Shown here in pieces: positions 34,690 to 46,818 of a DNA stretch of 64,000 bases. Each line of letters starts with the position of its first letter. The first letter of the stretch is position 1. Below the pieces are notes generated by a model. It saw nothing but the letters and a program-made list of their open reading frames with translations, searched no databases and was not told where the DNA came from. This DNA is from Echinometra lucunter (taxonomy: Eukaryota > Echinodermata > Echinoidea > Camarodonta > Echinometridae). The stretch lies in contig CM057157.1 of assembly GCA_029962745.1 (NCBI GenBank), positions 29,951,277 to 30,015,276 of the forward strand, read 5' to 3'. Position numbers and translations under genes: made by a program.

Positions 34690-34891
34690 GTAAATTTTGA
34701 AAATAAAGTACGAGGCAAAAGGATGCCATAACGCGGCTACCCTATCATTTGCAGGACCTGAAGTTTGGAATAGTCAACCCAAAGATATCAGAAGAAAATT
34801 CTCTTTTCATGAAATTAGTACAGCTACAAAAGATCATTTATTAGAAGAACATTCAACATTCAGAGTATTTACCATCTTACCTGTATTATAG
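34690..34891 (+). pseudogene. LINE reverse transcriptase C-terminal remnant
   Basis: A short frame contains NAATLSFAGPEVWNSQPKDI, matching the agp.lWNsLP..ir signature of CR1/L2-type ORF2 C termini. It is degraded and lacks the rest. Confidence 0.6.
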
Positions 34892-35087
34892 TGTAAAAAG
34901 TAGCCACTACTCTAGTAATGTCATAGGAATCATGCGCATAGAAATGTATACTTAAAGGCAAGTATACTTCTCTATTATGATATGAGGAATTATGTACTCC
35001 CAAATTTTGTTTAGATTCTTTATGATATTTGTATTTTTCATGAGGAATGTAAACAGTTTTCAATGTAACATGTATAGTCCATGTTTT

Positions 35088-35428
35088 TTTTTAGCTTAAC
35101 GAGGGCGCCATGCTCTACTAGTATTGCTCTCCAGTGGTGTCCTATTATATTACAAAAGAACTGTATTTCCAGTGTACTCTGTAGTATGGTCGATTTCGGT
35201 AACATACGATTTTATGTTTACCCTGGGAAGCTTCATCAGCATAACTGCTATTCTTCTTGTGGGCCCTTATTACCCCACTAATTACTAGGTATCCATTTAC
35301 ACCTAAGTGGATAGTGGCGAATGTGGATTAATGTCTTGCCAAAAGACATTAGTGATGGGCGGGGATTCGAACCCTCAACCCTTAGACTGAGAGTCAAGTG
35401 AATGAACCACTATACCACGGCACTTCCA
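35088..35428 (-). mobile_element. tRNA-derived SINE
   Basis: The minus strand reads GCCGTGGTATAGTGGTTCAT (A-box) then GAGGGTTCGAATCCCCGCC (B-box) over about 72 bases, like a Glu/Gln-type tRNA head. The body includes TTGCCAAAAGACATTAGTG (plus strand), shared with the SINEs at 30474 and 52060. Confidence 0.72.
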
Positions 35429-35750
35429 TTCTTTCATTCATTCATTTGTTCCTTCCTTCTTTCCATCATTCATTCTTTCCGTCATTCATTTATCATTTAT
35501 ACATTTTCATTCATATATTTATCATTCATTCATTCATTCATTCATTCATTCATTCATTCATTCATGCATGCATTCATTCATTCATTCATTCATTCATTCA
35601 TTCATTCATTCATGCATGCATGCATTCATTCATTCATTCATTCATTCATTCATTTATTCATTTATCCATTCATTCATTCATTCATTCATTCATTCATTCA
35701 TTCATTCATGCATTCATTTATCCATCCATCCATTCATTCATTCATTCTTA
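35427..35750 (+). repeat. CATT tetranucleotide array
   Basis: Over 300 bases of CATT with interspersed CATG and CATC. It begins directly at the SINE head (35428) and ends 50 bases past the stop of the ZP gene, so it is probably that gene's 3' UTR or just beyond. Confidence 0.9.
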
Positions 35751-35799
35751 CTTTCACCCATTACAGACTTGTTCTCGAATGCAAAAATCCACAACCTCT

Positions 35800-35967
35800 C
35801 TATTTAAGACGTTTGAGATGACGGAATTGATAATCTCGTACATCCCGTGTTATAACGTTCTGTTTTACGTTCCTTCGGCGTCTCGAACGGGAGCGTGATG
35901 AATTGCATGATGGGATACATTCGTCACTCAGAGCGTCACAGATAAAGACAGTACAGTGGATGTAGAC
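35800..35967 (-). CDS. ZP gene exon 5, last cysteines and furin-like site
   Basis: Acceptor atattcag, TAG at 35802-35800. It encodes VYIHCTVFICDALSDECIPS, the final four cysteines, then SRSRSRRRRNV and a 22-residue basic tail. No transmembrane segment or GPI signal is seen. Confidence 0.9.
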   Translation of the reverse strand, partial: VYIHCTVFICDALSDECIPSCNSSRSRSRRRRNVKQNVITRDVRDYQFRHLKRLK

Positions 35968-38900
35968 CTGAATATTGTATCATGAAAACAGAGAAAGTCA
36001 GAGAGAAGAAAATATGAAAATTGTGAACTATTATAACTTATTCAATAACACAATTTTCTTTCATCTTGGCGGTGAAACATGTGAAAAGGTTATGTTTTCA
36101 CTTCTTCACTAACCACTCTTTTCTCATGTTTTTTCATGTTTAATCTCTGGAATAATATTTGATGCTTCTCATTTACACTATGCAAGGTGTTTCACTTTTA
36201 ATATTGTAATAATGCTATATATATTGACATTTCTCTTGTACAGTGCACATCACATTATCATCAAACCTCTCAATCTGTCAATGCGTTTCCAAAAGACTTT
36301 GGATATCATTACACCGGCAACCGACGCAGTAATGCTATGAACATGATGAGCATGATGAAACAACTATGTTTGGTTTCAACAGAAAATATGTTTCAACCTA
36401 AATGACATTATCAAATAAAATCTGAATTAATCTATTAAATCTCAACCCCCCCCCCCTCTCTCTCTCTATTTATTCCTTTTAGTGAGATCTATTTTGTAAA
36501 ATATATAGTCAGTAACGCATATTGTTTTATTTTTTTATTCTTCTTTCATTTCTTTCTTCTTCTTTTCCTTTTTACCCCTTTTTCCCTAGAGCTCTTGAAG
36601 TGCACTGTGAAAAAAATTGCTGTAGGAATTTACAGTGTATTTCATTATTATTTTAAGATATGTTGCACGGTCACCCCAACGCAAGCCACGTGCTATTAGA
36701 AAGAACCCCGCTTCCTTCCACCGTGCATGTGTTATTTATTGTCAATTTTGATCTTTGTATTTGATTATGAAAATAGAATGAGTGTGTTTGAATGTGAATC
36801 TGAAGGAATATATCTTAGCAGGGGGGTATTTTATAGACCAATTTCACAACGCAAGAGGGCAGCAGACTGTTCGACACAGTTCGACATACTGCGGTGGGCG
36901 CTCCAACTTTTATAGTACACAAGTCAATAGCGCGTTATGTACATTCGTTCGATTTTTTGTCTATTTTGACCAGTATATGCAGATTTATTTTAATATTTGC
37001 AATGAGAAATTATCAGGGAAGTTCAGGTCGCAGCTGTGCGGTGCTCAAATGCCACAAGAATTAGAGAAAGTTAAAAAATTGGAAGCTAACTGAGTGCGAA
37101 ATTCACTCGCTTTTGACTCATGAAGCCTGTTTGTGTGAGAAGCCGTACTCCCTACACAGGTTTCCGTAAGCAATGTGAAGGAATTCGCCGCCAGTGGGTA
37201 AAAACATCAACAGAAAGGACTTTGAAGTCAAGAAACATTATCATTATGTACTTTGGCGTAAAATTTAATGAGTGAAAACATGACTTTGTAAACAGGGTAA
37301 GATTTAAGGCTCCCGTTTACTACGGCTTCTATGCTTCAATCGAACTTTTACTGACAAAACTAAGTTGAAAAACCATCGAAAGTACAAAAATACATCATAC
37401 CTTCATCTGTCAGATATGACCATTGTCTTACCTCATCTACCCATGTATCCATGCTTTATTTTATTGATCTAGAATAAAGTAAATGGAACAATATCGGGGC
37501 ATATCTCATATCTTACATTCATTTTGTACACAGAGCGAATCGCGGTCAGCGCGCTTGCCCACCGCAGCAATGGCGTCGCCGATAGAGGGCCAAATACATA
37601 AACCGGAGATGAAATTGGTCTATAAAGCTGTTCGTAAAGTTACGCATGACTTTACGAACGACTTGAATATGAAGTGCCAAATGGGATGCCCAAAGTTTTT
37701 TCCTGATGTTTTAACAAAGTATTGGGGTGTTGCAAGAAAGTTGCGATCGATTGCAAGTTGCAACTGATTGTCACTGGCCAATCAAAATCATTTTTGCATG
37801 CATGTCTCCTTAAAAGGGCAGACTCTGAGCCAATCAGAATGGTTGTTTCAAAATTAGCAATTATTTGCAATCGATTGCAACTTTCTTGCAACACCCCATA
37901 TGACTGCATTTCCCACAATCTCAATTGAATTGCGGCAAAAATATACTTCACAATAAAAATGAATGACTGTAAACTATAGTAGTGTTAATCTACGTCTGCA
38001 TATTTCACCTTTACCTGTCGCGATATATGATGATTGAGAGTCCCATGTGGCTTGCCATATTCAAGTTGTTCGTAAAGTCATTCGTAACTTTACGAACAGC
38101 TTTATGAAACACCCCAGGTCTTATCTTATCTTAAACCTGGGTCCAGGCAACTCATGTTAGCCCCGTTCTGTCTATCTAGGTTATACCTTTATTAGTACTC
38201 ACAACATTTAAGAAGTTCCTCCCTAAGTTATACCAGGTATTGAATAAACTAATGGGTGGATAAGCGGCTAATGACAAATTTTACAAACAATGTTATCATT
38301 TATCTATAACAAAAAGTACTGTTTGCCTCACTATTAACTTTCTGGAAATCTCTTAAGCATGTTAAGGAGACTCGACTTCGACCCATTATGTTGGGCGGAA
38401 GAGAGATACGCTTGCACATTTATCTGAGCAAACAATATGAATAGTTTTTAGTTGAAATAAGTTTGAAATAATTTGCAGGGTTTCTATTACACGAACAGAA
38501 AGTACACAAAGGAGGAATGATTGTATTTGTATACATTATTGCGCATTTCCTGCGGTCATCTCATTATTCTATAAAATTATAGATTTTTACATAATTATTT
38601 TTAGCAAAACATAATTTTTTCAGTTATGCATAATTTGCTCCAGGACCTGTAAAATGTGCTCCTTCCATATTTCCTCCGGGCCTTCTATTTCGTCAGAAAG
38701 ACTGGATTATATAGGGTTAAGGTTGTGATTGAATTTTAAGGTTAGGTTTAGGGATATAGATTTAATGTTTGGTGCTTGTAGCGTTTGGGCCATTAGGGTT
38801 GGCATGGTTGAATTTGAAGCTGAAGTTAAAAGTTCGGTTGGAGCATACAGCAGAGCGCCGTGTCGTACACTCGTTATGGGGTTCACGTGCATTTTGCGAT

Positions 38901-41900
38901 AATCAATCTAATGTAAGTCCACCATTTTATTTCATAACCATAATAATAAGATGGCGAAGTGAGGTTCAACCAGTGCAACTTCTCTATCATAATCGAAGCT
39001 CATTCACGTATCCTGCGGAAAACCTGCAGCGGAACCCCCCCCCCCCCCGGGGGGGGGGAGCTTTTATGATAATTTGATGCTCATTAGCGCGTCAATATTT
39101 GTTCATACTCCAATAAAAGTTGTTGGCAAAAGTTGGGCAGACATACTCGTGACGTCATATTTTGTGCTCACTTTATTGTTATAAGAATTTGATTGGTCCG
39201 TATTGCCGCCAAGAGGCAAAAAAGATGCGTTTTGCATCGGCGGGCCTTTTCCGCCTCATATTTTACTCACACCCCACAAACCAAAATCCAAAAGGGTTTA
39301 ACGCGGGGGTTCTCCGCTTCACATGTGAACAAGACTTTATGGAGGTTACCGTGTGGATCTCTGCTTTTCTCCTACTCTAGGCGCCGTTTCATAAAACTTG
39401 TTATCAATAACAAGTTGAATTAACTGTAATATAAGCTACTGAAATCCTTGCATCTGATTGGCTAAGAGCAAATTTGTCACAGAAATGTGGCAGTTGTACA
39501 AGTTGTATATGAAACGGGGCACAGATCGATTAAATTCGCGATTTTGTAATACGAAACATGAGATCGTTAAACCATTCCAGTTATAATTAATCAGCCCCCC
39601 CCCCCGAAATACCAAAAGCCAAAAAGTACTGGGGGTGTAGTTGATATGTGATTTCTCACCGGATGCAAGAACACGAAGGCTAGAATACATTATGTTTATC
39701 AATATTAATTAATATTAGAAATAGCACCATGAAATGTAAAATTCAATTACCTCTGGGTTGTAGCCGTTAAAAGCAAACGAACGAAAGGAATATCGTTGAA
39801 TTGAAGGCAAAGTTGTGTTATTATAAAACTCGACCGTCTTGTCTTTCTTACATCTGTGGAAGAGAGAGAGAAAGAAAAAAAAACCCCACAAAATGGTGAA
39901 CAAGTTAGGGATGATGTGAGGTGGGTCACGTGATACAGGGGAGAGAGGGGGAGGAAGAGATAGAGAGAAGGAGAGAAAGGGCCTGTAAGATAGGGGGACG
40001 GTTGATATCAGACAGGATACGAAATAAGGCAAGAGAGAGAGAGAGGGAGAGGGCGGGTGGGGACAATTAAATTCTACTACAATGATTTAGAAGGTGGACC
40101 TGGACATGCAGACTCCCCCTTTTTTGTTTGTTTGTTTGTTTTTAACGAAAATGAATCGGATACATAACTGAAAAAAGGTCTGGCATGATACAATCACGTC
40201 ATAAGTTATGGTGATATACACACATGATCGTCTGATCCTCAATTCAAAGTTTTTAGAAATTTTCTCTTTTTTAAAAAAAAATACTGTTGAAAAAGACAAA
40301 AGACAAAGACAGAAAAAGACAAAATTCAATTCATTTGTGTAATGGTAATTGCTGTTTACAATGGTAAAAAAATACAATATCATAACGCTGATATAGATAT
40401 TTGCATAGTAATGACCAAAGTAACGACTGTAAATTAACGCGATGATATTGGTCGAATAATGCCAATGACCATCTCAATTGGTTTCTGCAATTAAATTAAC
40501 GTGTAACCGTGGCAACTTTTAACAGTTAGTTAGAATTGTAGAAATCACGTTTAATTCTCAATAGTTTTTAAAAGAAAAATGATGTTTGTAACTGTCTAGT
40601 ATATTTTGCTCCACTGCAACATATTTTACATAACTAAACTATAATGTTACTTTTCAATTTTTGTTTTGTTCTTATTTTTGTTATATTTCTTTTGTTTTTG
40701 CTTGCTTTTTTCTCTTGTTTTATTTCTGTTTATTGCTTTTTCCTGTTTTCAACGGGGTTTCGGTGAGTTTGTCTCATTTATATTGTTTTTGTCGTTCCTC
40801 TTTTTCGTTTATTTAGGAGAGGAGAGGGATCATCAAAACCACATAAATTTTCAATAATCAATGTTGAGCATGGGCGTCAATCAGTTGGAGACGGGGGGGG
40901 GGGCACATCCCCAAATTTTTGAGGGTGGGACACAATAAAACAATTTAAGCTCATGACTTTTTTTTTTTGCTTGTCAGAAAATTTTTGGTGTGCCCCCCCC
41001 CCCCCCATCTTATGTCTCCCACCCATATTTTAAGCTGAGGATTTTTTTTTTTTTTTTTGCCTGTCAGGAAACTTTTGGTGTAGGTGCTCCCACCCCCCCC
41101 TAAAAAAGACAAATCTGAGGACTTTTTTTTTTTGAGCGCATACCCCCCAAAATATATATAAGACGGATTGATGCCCCCGATGTTGAGTAAGATGTAATAA
41201 GTATTCTTGGATGCATACTCACCCTTTTGATATGAATTCATATTGTGGTTCTGAATTAGACGCTGATTCTACAGTAGCCCAACATGATTCTAAATTCAGC
41301 CTTAAATCTGCTACGTTATTCAGTTCTACTTCAAAAAATAATTCCTCGTCGAGCCCTAAGATTGTTCCCGAATCGACAGGTAATTTATCTGTAAAGTTTG
41401 CACTCGTGTAGCGATCCATAGTAACATAGAAAAATCCTTTGCCAATCTGAGGTTCATTGAGGGTTTCGTTGACCGTCTCATTCGACGTCGAGAGATCGTT
41501 CATTGATGATGACTGCATGATGCCGATCGTAAAATCTCGTCGAGATATCTCGCACTGTACGAGAATGTCTAGGTTCTCGCCATTGGCTGACTGGATGTAA
41601 ACTCGGTTTGAATAGACAATGCTTGCATCGTGAATCTGAAAAAAAGAGGTACGAACAACTGCAGAGGAAAAATTTGTATCAAAAAGTGAACACGTAGTCG
41701 TTCATGTCGTTATTGTCGTTTTAAAAAAGGAATACATGTATATAAAAATAACAGATTTCTGTAAAAGTATTCAAATGTGCAAGGCCACAAATCGAAGACA
41801 TAATTTTAAATAAACGTTCAATAAAGTGTACGGTAAATAGGTGTCTATGAGGAATAACTTAACTCTTTGAAATACATAGCAATTTTCCAGTCGCGACATT

Positions 41901-44900
41901 CCACCCCCCCATCCCTCCCGGTCTTATTTCAAGTCACTGATGCTTGCCTTAACCAAAGTTTGACTTTGCACCAATTAAGATGAGCGAAATGCTTCTAATC
42001 TGTCTAAAGTATTGTTTTAGTTCAGTTGTGAAACTAGAGACCTTTTTAAAAAGTTATAGTTATGAAAGTGAAACAGTTTTGTAATCTTGTTTCACGGTAG
42101 GGAAACTTGTTTAATAGGCCCTAATATGGAATAGAATTTATAATCACTTCTGTGCCACTTCCATCAAACAGAAAAATAGACACTAATTGAATTCATTTAC
42201 CATGTTTGTTTGGACTTCAAATATTTTAGTTCACTTAATTCAAAATATTGTTTTTCTTCATTTCATTTGAAGGGAGTCCTGTCGGAATCTCGTTACTTCT
42301 GAAAGCACCTTTTCCCTTTTGCTTTGACACAAGCATGGTGATAGATCGGAGAGTAATAAAAGCGATTCATTTCCCCTCGTCTTCTTGACATAATTGTTCT
42401 ATCCATTACATCCTACATGATTGTGTATTCATTAGCTTTATTTCTCATTTGATTGTTCACGCTATTCACGACTATTCACCGCGAGCTTCTTTAATATCAC
42501 ATCAAGGTCTCTCTCTGTAATTAAGCGGCTTGCAAGTCAATTATTCAAGCAAAATTTGCCGAACAAATTAAATCAGATTCATCAAAACAAATCATGAAAG
42601 TGGGAGAGCGGTTATAGGTACGTCTAATTTACCTGTTTCTGTGTCCCACATTGGTTGTAATTGGTTGCTATGGTAACCGTATTGGCGCCATCATCATTTT
42701 CTTGACACGAGGGATCGATGAAGTGAATAAAGAATGATGATGACGTATCGATGAGAAGACGACTGGTATCAAGTCTAACCACCATCGAATCTCCATTGCA
42801 TGTCAGGTCAACACCTACACATGTCAGATACAGTTATCAAGAATAATGTCAAGCATAAATTGTTAAAACATTAAACGTGTATTACATCTTTTTCATGGAC
42901 AAGTTCACGATATCTGATCATTAATTTTGGTTGCCTATATATACTTTACCGTAGTTTATACTTATACTTTAAGCACGACTGGGTGTTTGTTCCGTATGCG
43001 CTTCAATAGACAAATTTGAATATATTTTAGGAAAGTAGAAAATAATTGGGTGAAAAGTATGCTTATTTCTAAATGACGCATATCCCAATTTTGTTGAACT
43101 CTAAAAGGCGCTAAATCCACTTTAGGTCTATGTGATTTCGAGTAAATCAAGGATTTTTATGTAAATAATTTTCCTTCTTCGAAACATCCAAACCTTTTCA
43201 CAGTTGGCAATCCTGCATGCATGCATAAGTAATATTTTAAAATTCATTGTATCCTTTCATTTCTACGTATTTAGCGCCTTTTGGAAACAAACTAGGGCTT
43301 AGCACCTTTTGGAAATAATTGGAGGTCATGTATGAATGATATAAAGAATTCTAAACAAAATTTATTCCTCATGAGAATTTCTTTCATTCCTTTTTTGAAA
43401 TGTCTAATGTTGGCACTTGTTTGGATGTTTTGAAGAAGAAAAATTGTTTAACTAAAAATCCTTGATTTACTCGAAATCACTGCTGGATGTAGTGCCTTTT
43501 GGAAAAAAGCTTTTTATTTGTTAAAAAGGTTGAAGAGTAAGATCCGTGCCTTTAATTTTTTTTATTCAACGTAGAGCTATGTATAATTGGTTACTATTAT
43601 AACCTCTAATTTATTAAACGGTAAGCTCATCGTGCCTCTATTTAAAGGCATTGGCTAACTTTGTGAGCAGCTGATTTGAAAAAAATTTCAAACTAAGATG
43701 AAACATGTGCATGAGTACTTGTATTTGTACTCAGAAACCCTGAAACCAACCATAATTTGAAATGAAAAACTGTTAATAAGACGCAAACGCCGGTTCTATT
43801 AGTGTTGGTCTCATGAGACAAATAACTAGAGGAGCATTTTCAACCAGTTAAAAAAAAGAAAAAAAAAACCCCGTTGACTGGACCTCTCTCCCTGTACTAT
43901 ACATGATATGCATACACACACACACTGTTCAGGTGAACTCTGTGCATATGCACACTCCTTATGTCCTGTCTTTGCAACTGACCACATTTAAAAATACTTT
44001 CCGTCGATATTATACTTGAAAACTTTCAGACTGGTATTTTTAAACTATAACTCTTGTGTTTATGCCATTGTCAAGCAGCAAAATGAGATTTTTAAAAATT
44101 CTCACAATGTGAGCCTTTTACTTTAATTTCCTATCTATATCTCAAAACATGTGGTATCGTTGGCGAGAAGAAATTCGTCGAAAGGTTTCGCCCTTGAGTT
44201 TTGAAATTAATGAGTTTGTAGCAATAATGGCTTATTGCTACCATAGCTCATATCCAATTTTTAAAAAAGGGTCATATGTGTCCCTTGACACACATTTTGT
44301 TGAAGGCATTTCGGTTTTCATTAGGATACCTTTTTGGATAGCATAATTAATGTGTAACTATGTAATTATTATTATTCAAGTGACTAATTACTTGTGTAGA
44401 TTATTTAGATTATGCAGTAGTTTAAATTTATGTATTTTATTATGTAAAGCGTTTAGAGAGGATTTCTGATAAGCGCTATATAAATGCTGACTTATTATTA
44501 TTATTGTTTTAATACACAATGGAAAGAGATAATTTCAGTCCGTCTATCACTACCCCCCCCCCCCCTCCACCTTCCATCCCAGCTCACCATTGCTGCATTC
44601 TACTTCATGTATTATAAATCATTGCCGATATATTAATCTATCCGTTTAATCATCATTTCAATTTACCATGATGAATTTTATAATCATATCAAGGACATGA
44701 ATGTTGGCATGGTAGGATCAACAATATAGCCCTCTGTGTAATATTTGTAAAGAATCAAACCAAACTATCTCCCATTTATTTGTATTTTGTAAATATTCAA
44801 CAATACTTTGGAAAGCTATCTCACAATGGCTTATGACAAAAGGTTTATCGGTTCACCCTCTATCAACAGAGGAAATGTGTTTTGGTTATGCAAAAGGGAA

Positions 44901-45534
44901 CCATTTCCATTTAATAAATACAGTAGTACTGACAGCTAAATATCTTATTTATACAAAAAAATACAACAATAGCAAACCAACATTTACTGTTTTGCTTAAC
45001 TATATTAGGCACCAAGAAGAGTTAGAAAGACATATTGCTTTTAATAAAGGAAAATTGTCCTTTCATGAAAAGAAATGGAAACCCCTTTTTGCTGTCAGCA
45101 ACAGTTAAATATGTGTGTGTACACACACACACACACCCTCACACACACACACACACACACATTTTTTTTTTTTTTTTTTAAGAGATATTTTATTTCCTTC
45201 CTCTCGTACAGCAATACATGAAATTAACGAACTAAATCATCAGTGTACAAGTCATATTCATGAACAGTTAATCATATACATTTTAGATTCATCAATTGAT
45301 AAAAGAAATAAAAAACTTAATTACATCAACTCAAAGATCATAGAGAAATCTCAAATTATACATGATTATACAATATCCTTTTTTCTCCAAATAAAACAGC
45401 TTAAAACAACAAAAAAAGAGAGGAAGGTATATAAGATTACATTACCTAACTACGTCACCACACCCACTTCCCCCTCCTCCCACCCTTCCACCCCTTCCTT
45501 CTCCCTTCCACACCACATAACCGCCACACGCACA

Positions 45535-45571
<37 letters not shown>

Positions 45572-46818
45572 TCACCCTCATGTTAATATAATTATTTGTT
45601 TGTTATATTGCCTTGTTCTTTTCTGTTGGCCTGCCATGTGATGTTTGCCAAAAGATGGAAGATGTAATTATGTTATGCTATGGAAAAATAAATGCTTAAT
45701 TACACACAAAAAAAGGATCAACAATATCAACAGTGAAGTGTTGTATTCGTTAAAGTATATCAAGACGAAAATGTATATCATTCATTCCATCGTCGTTAGA
45801 TGTATTTGTTAACACCAATGATGGAGTAGTCACAGGGGGCAAGAGAGGGTACCCCCCCCCCCCCCTTGGACAGCGAAAAGGGGAAGAGAAGACTGGAGAG
45901 ACACATAGACAGAGAGAGGGAGAGGGAGAAAGGAATGGGGTATTAAAAAGGCAACGAGATCCTTCTTTTCAACCCCTCCCCTGTTTCGAGCTTCTCAAGG
46001 ATTTCCCGCAATCCATCAACCCAGTCAACCTTGTAAGTCTGGTGCCCCCCCCCCCTTACTCCATGAAACCCCTACGCCCTCCCAACGACTTATAGGCCAG
46101 AGTCGGCATGAAGCTCGTATGCAAATGCAACTGGACACTAACTGTCTCGCGATGTCTGTGGGGGGAAGCTGTGGTATATCAGCAAAAAGTTAAGATTATA
46201 TCAACAGGATCAAGATTCCAACAAAACAGGCTTCCATATCATTCTGTGCCTTGACATGGGAAGCACAAAATCAGCTTATTTCAGATTTAATGTAAAAACA
46301 ATCAGTTTAATAGTCCTAAACAGCTAAACCTTTCAATTGAAAGCAGCTTATTTAAAAAAAAAAAAAAAAAGGTTCCCCCCATCTTAATCACTATTGGGAA
46401 TGAATGTTTTATTTCACATAACATTTTTTACTACTTGAAAGTGACACAATTTTCTAGCAATCCTGTTACCGAGGTACATATACTATACCATATCATTAAT
46501 GTAAGTAGAAAATTGTTGGAATGAAAGAGTTCAGGTAAAAGAATGAACATATTCGCAGAATATTAAATGGTGAGAAAGAGGAAGAGGACACAAACTCTGA
46601 AAATATGAGCTACAAATCCTCTGATTTGTAATTCCGTTGCTGTGGAATTGCCCAAATTAGAAAGCCAATAGAGTCAGCAAACTAGTCTTCTTTTTTTTTA
46701 AATGTTGGCTAAGCCTGATCATAACTTTAATAAACTTCTGTGAATGCTCACCATTCTGTTTTCCAGACACAAAGCCTCCACACAAGCCAGTCAGGAGTAA
46801 GACAAGAACGAAAATCAT
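35800..46818 (-). CDS. Secreted zona pellucida (ZP) domain protein, complete, 5 exons
   Basis: Exons 46818-46752, 42814-42633, 41635-41223, 39853-39751 and 35967-35800 join in frame (933 nt, 310 residues). Residues 1-18 are a signal peptide (MIFVLVLLLTGLCGGFVSG). The rest is one ZP module. Four ZP-N cysteines are visible (TCNGD, SCQEN, QCGTQ, QCEIS) and six ZP-C ones (SCWAT, GCKKD, HCT, FIC, ECIP, SCNSS). The basic stretch SRSRSRRRR is a furin-like consensus cleavage site. Only 24 residues follow and they are not hydrophobic, so the usual C-terminal propeptide or membrane anchor is missing or sits in an unseen alternative exon. ZP modules polymerise into extracellular filaments such as egg coats and epithelial matrices. 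The exact role is unknown. An AATAAA lies at 35658-35653 inside the downstream ATTC repeat. Confidence 0.92.
36000..37600. other. ZP gene intron, no feature recognised
   Basis: Between ZP exons 4 and 5. Mostly AT-rich, with a C run at 36446. A GC-richer patch at 36830-36920 does not give a convincing frame. Confidence 0.4.
37617..38115. mobile_element. MITE with GTTCGTAAAGT arms, interrupted by a second MITE
   Basis: Arms share AAAGCTGTTCGTAAAGTTAC at the left and its inverse at the right; each arm is itself nearly palindromic (CGTAAAGT...ACTTTACG). Inside is the element 37724-37897. Confidence 0.65.
37724..37897. mobile_element. MITE GGGGTGTTGCAAGAAAGTTG, nested
   Basis: GGGGTGTTGCAAGAAAGTTG at the left, inverse at the right, then ATCGATTGCAA on both sides. 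The body holds two CCAATCA words. Inserted in 37617-38115. Confidence 0.75.
39380..39520. mobile_element. MITE CCGTTTCATAAAACTTG, copy 1
   Basis: GGCGCCGTTTCATAAAACTT at the left, inverse of GCCCCGTTTCATATACAACT at the right, with GATTGGCTAAGAGCAAATTT inside. Same family as 52443-52591. Confidence 0.7.
39751..39853 (-). CDS. ZP gene exon 4, ZP-C
   Basis: 103 nt, phase 2 to 0, acceptor tcttccacag, donor gtaatt. It encodes GCKKDKTVEFYNNTT and RYSFRSFAFNGYNPE, the conserved ZP-C aromatic block. Confidence 0.9.
40869..41182. mobile_element. G-tract MITE, CATGGGCGTCAAT family, copy 2
   Basis: CATGGGCGTCAATC at the left and GGATTGATGCCCCCGATG at the right. TTGAG occurs on both outer flanks (40864-40868, 41183-41187), a possible 5-bp target duplication. 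It sits in the ZP gene intron just downstream of exon 3. Confidence 0.6.
41223..41635 (-). CDS. ZP gene exon 3, ZP-N end and start of ZP-C
   Basis: 413 nt, phase 0 to 2, donor gtgagt. It contains YSNRVYIQSA and VQCEISRR (end of ZP-N), a Ser/Thr/Asn-rich linker with possible N-glycosylation sites (NETVNET), and LNLESCWATVES, the ZP-C first cysteine. Confidence 0.92.
42633..42814 (-). CDS. ZP gene exon 2, ZP-N
   Basis: Acceptor catgtgtag, donor gtaaat, phase 1 to 0. It encodes VDLTCNGDSMVVRLDTS and the two following cysteines (PSCQEND, NQCGTQ), the first three of the ZP-N subdomain. Confidence 0.92.
43104..43505. mobile_element. MITE with GATTTCGAGTAAATCAAGGA arms
   Basis: The left arm GATTTCGAGTAAATCAAGGA at 43134 is the inverse of the right arm ending near 43482. 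An outer AAAGGCGCTAAATCC / GGATGTAGTGCCTTTT pair extends it, and two GCGCC/GCACC-TTTTGGAAA words lie inside. Confidence 0.65.
43646..44122. mobile_element. TTAA-flanked MITE, family AGGCATTGGC, copy 2
   Basis: The left end AGGCATTGGCTAAC follows TTAA at 43642-43645; TTAA is at 44123-44126. The right end is degraded. Internal sequence matches the inverse of 8183-8668. Confidence 0.7.
44440..44512 (+). repeat. LINE/SINE 3' tail
   Basis: AAGCGCTATATAAATGCTGA followed by a TTA repeat. It resembles the 3' end of the LINE at 55900. Confidence 0.55.
45115..45178 (+). repeat. CA microsatellite and T run
   Basis: CA/AC array of about 40 bases followed by a T run of 18, inside the 3' part of the L1/Tx1-like fragment. 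Confidence 0.9.
45530..45572 (+). repeat. CA microsatellite
   Basis: About 20 CA units inside the 3' part of the L1/Tx1-like fragment. Confidence 0.9.
46752..46818 (-). CDS. ZP gene exon 1, signal peptide
   Basis: ATG at 46818-46816, a stretch of Val/Leu and then GLCGGFVSGKQN, ending in phase 1 at donor gtgagc. The ATG is the only one in frame with the signal peptide and lies at the start of the hydrophobic run. Confidence 0.88.

Larger units (their letters stand above)
44700..45714 (+). mobile_element. L1/Tx1-like LINE 3' fragment
   Basis: The frame from about 44725 encodes LCNICKESNQTISHLFVFCK (C-x2-C..H..C knuckle), then WKAISQWLMTKGLS, FHLINTVVLTAKYLIYTKKY and KKWKPLF, the C-terminal pattern of L1/Tx1 ORF2 proteins. 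It ends near 45106 and is followed by CA repeats, a T run and an AT-rich tail with AAAATAAATGC near 45684. Confidence 0.75.

Noticed and set aside
38690..38820. Telomere-like GGGTTA/TTAGGG words
   Set aside because: Only scattered single words (GGGTTAAGG, TTAGGTTTAGGG), not a tandem array.
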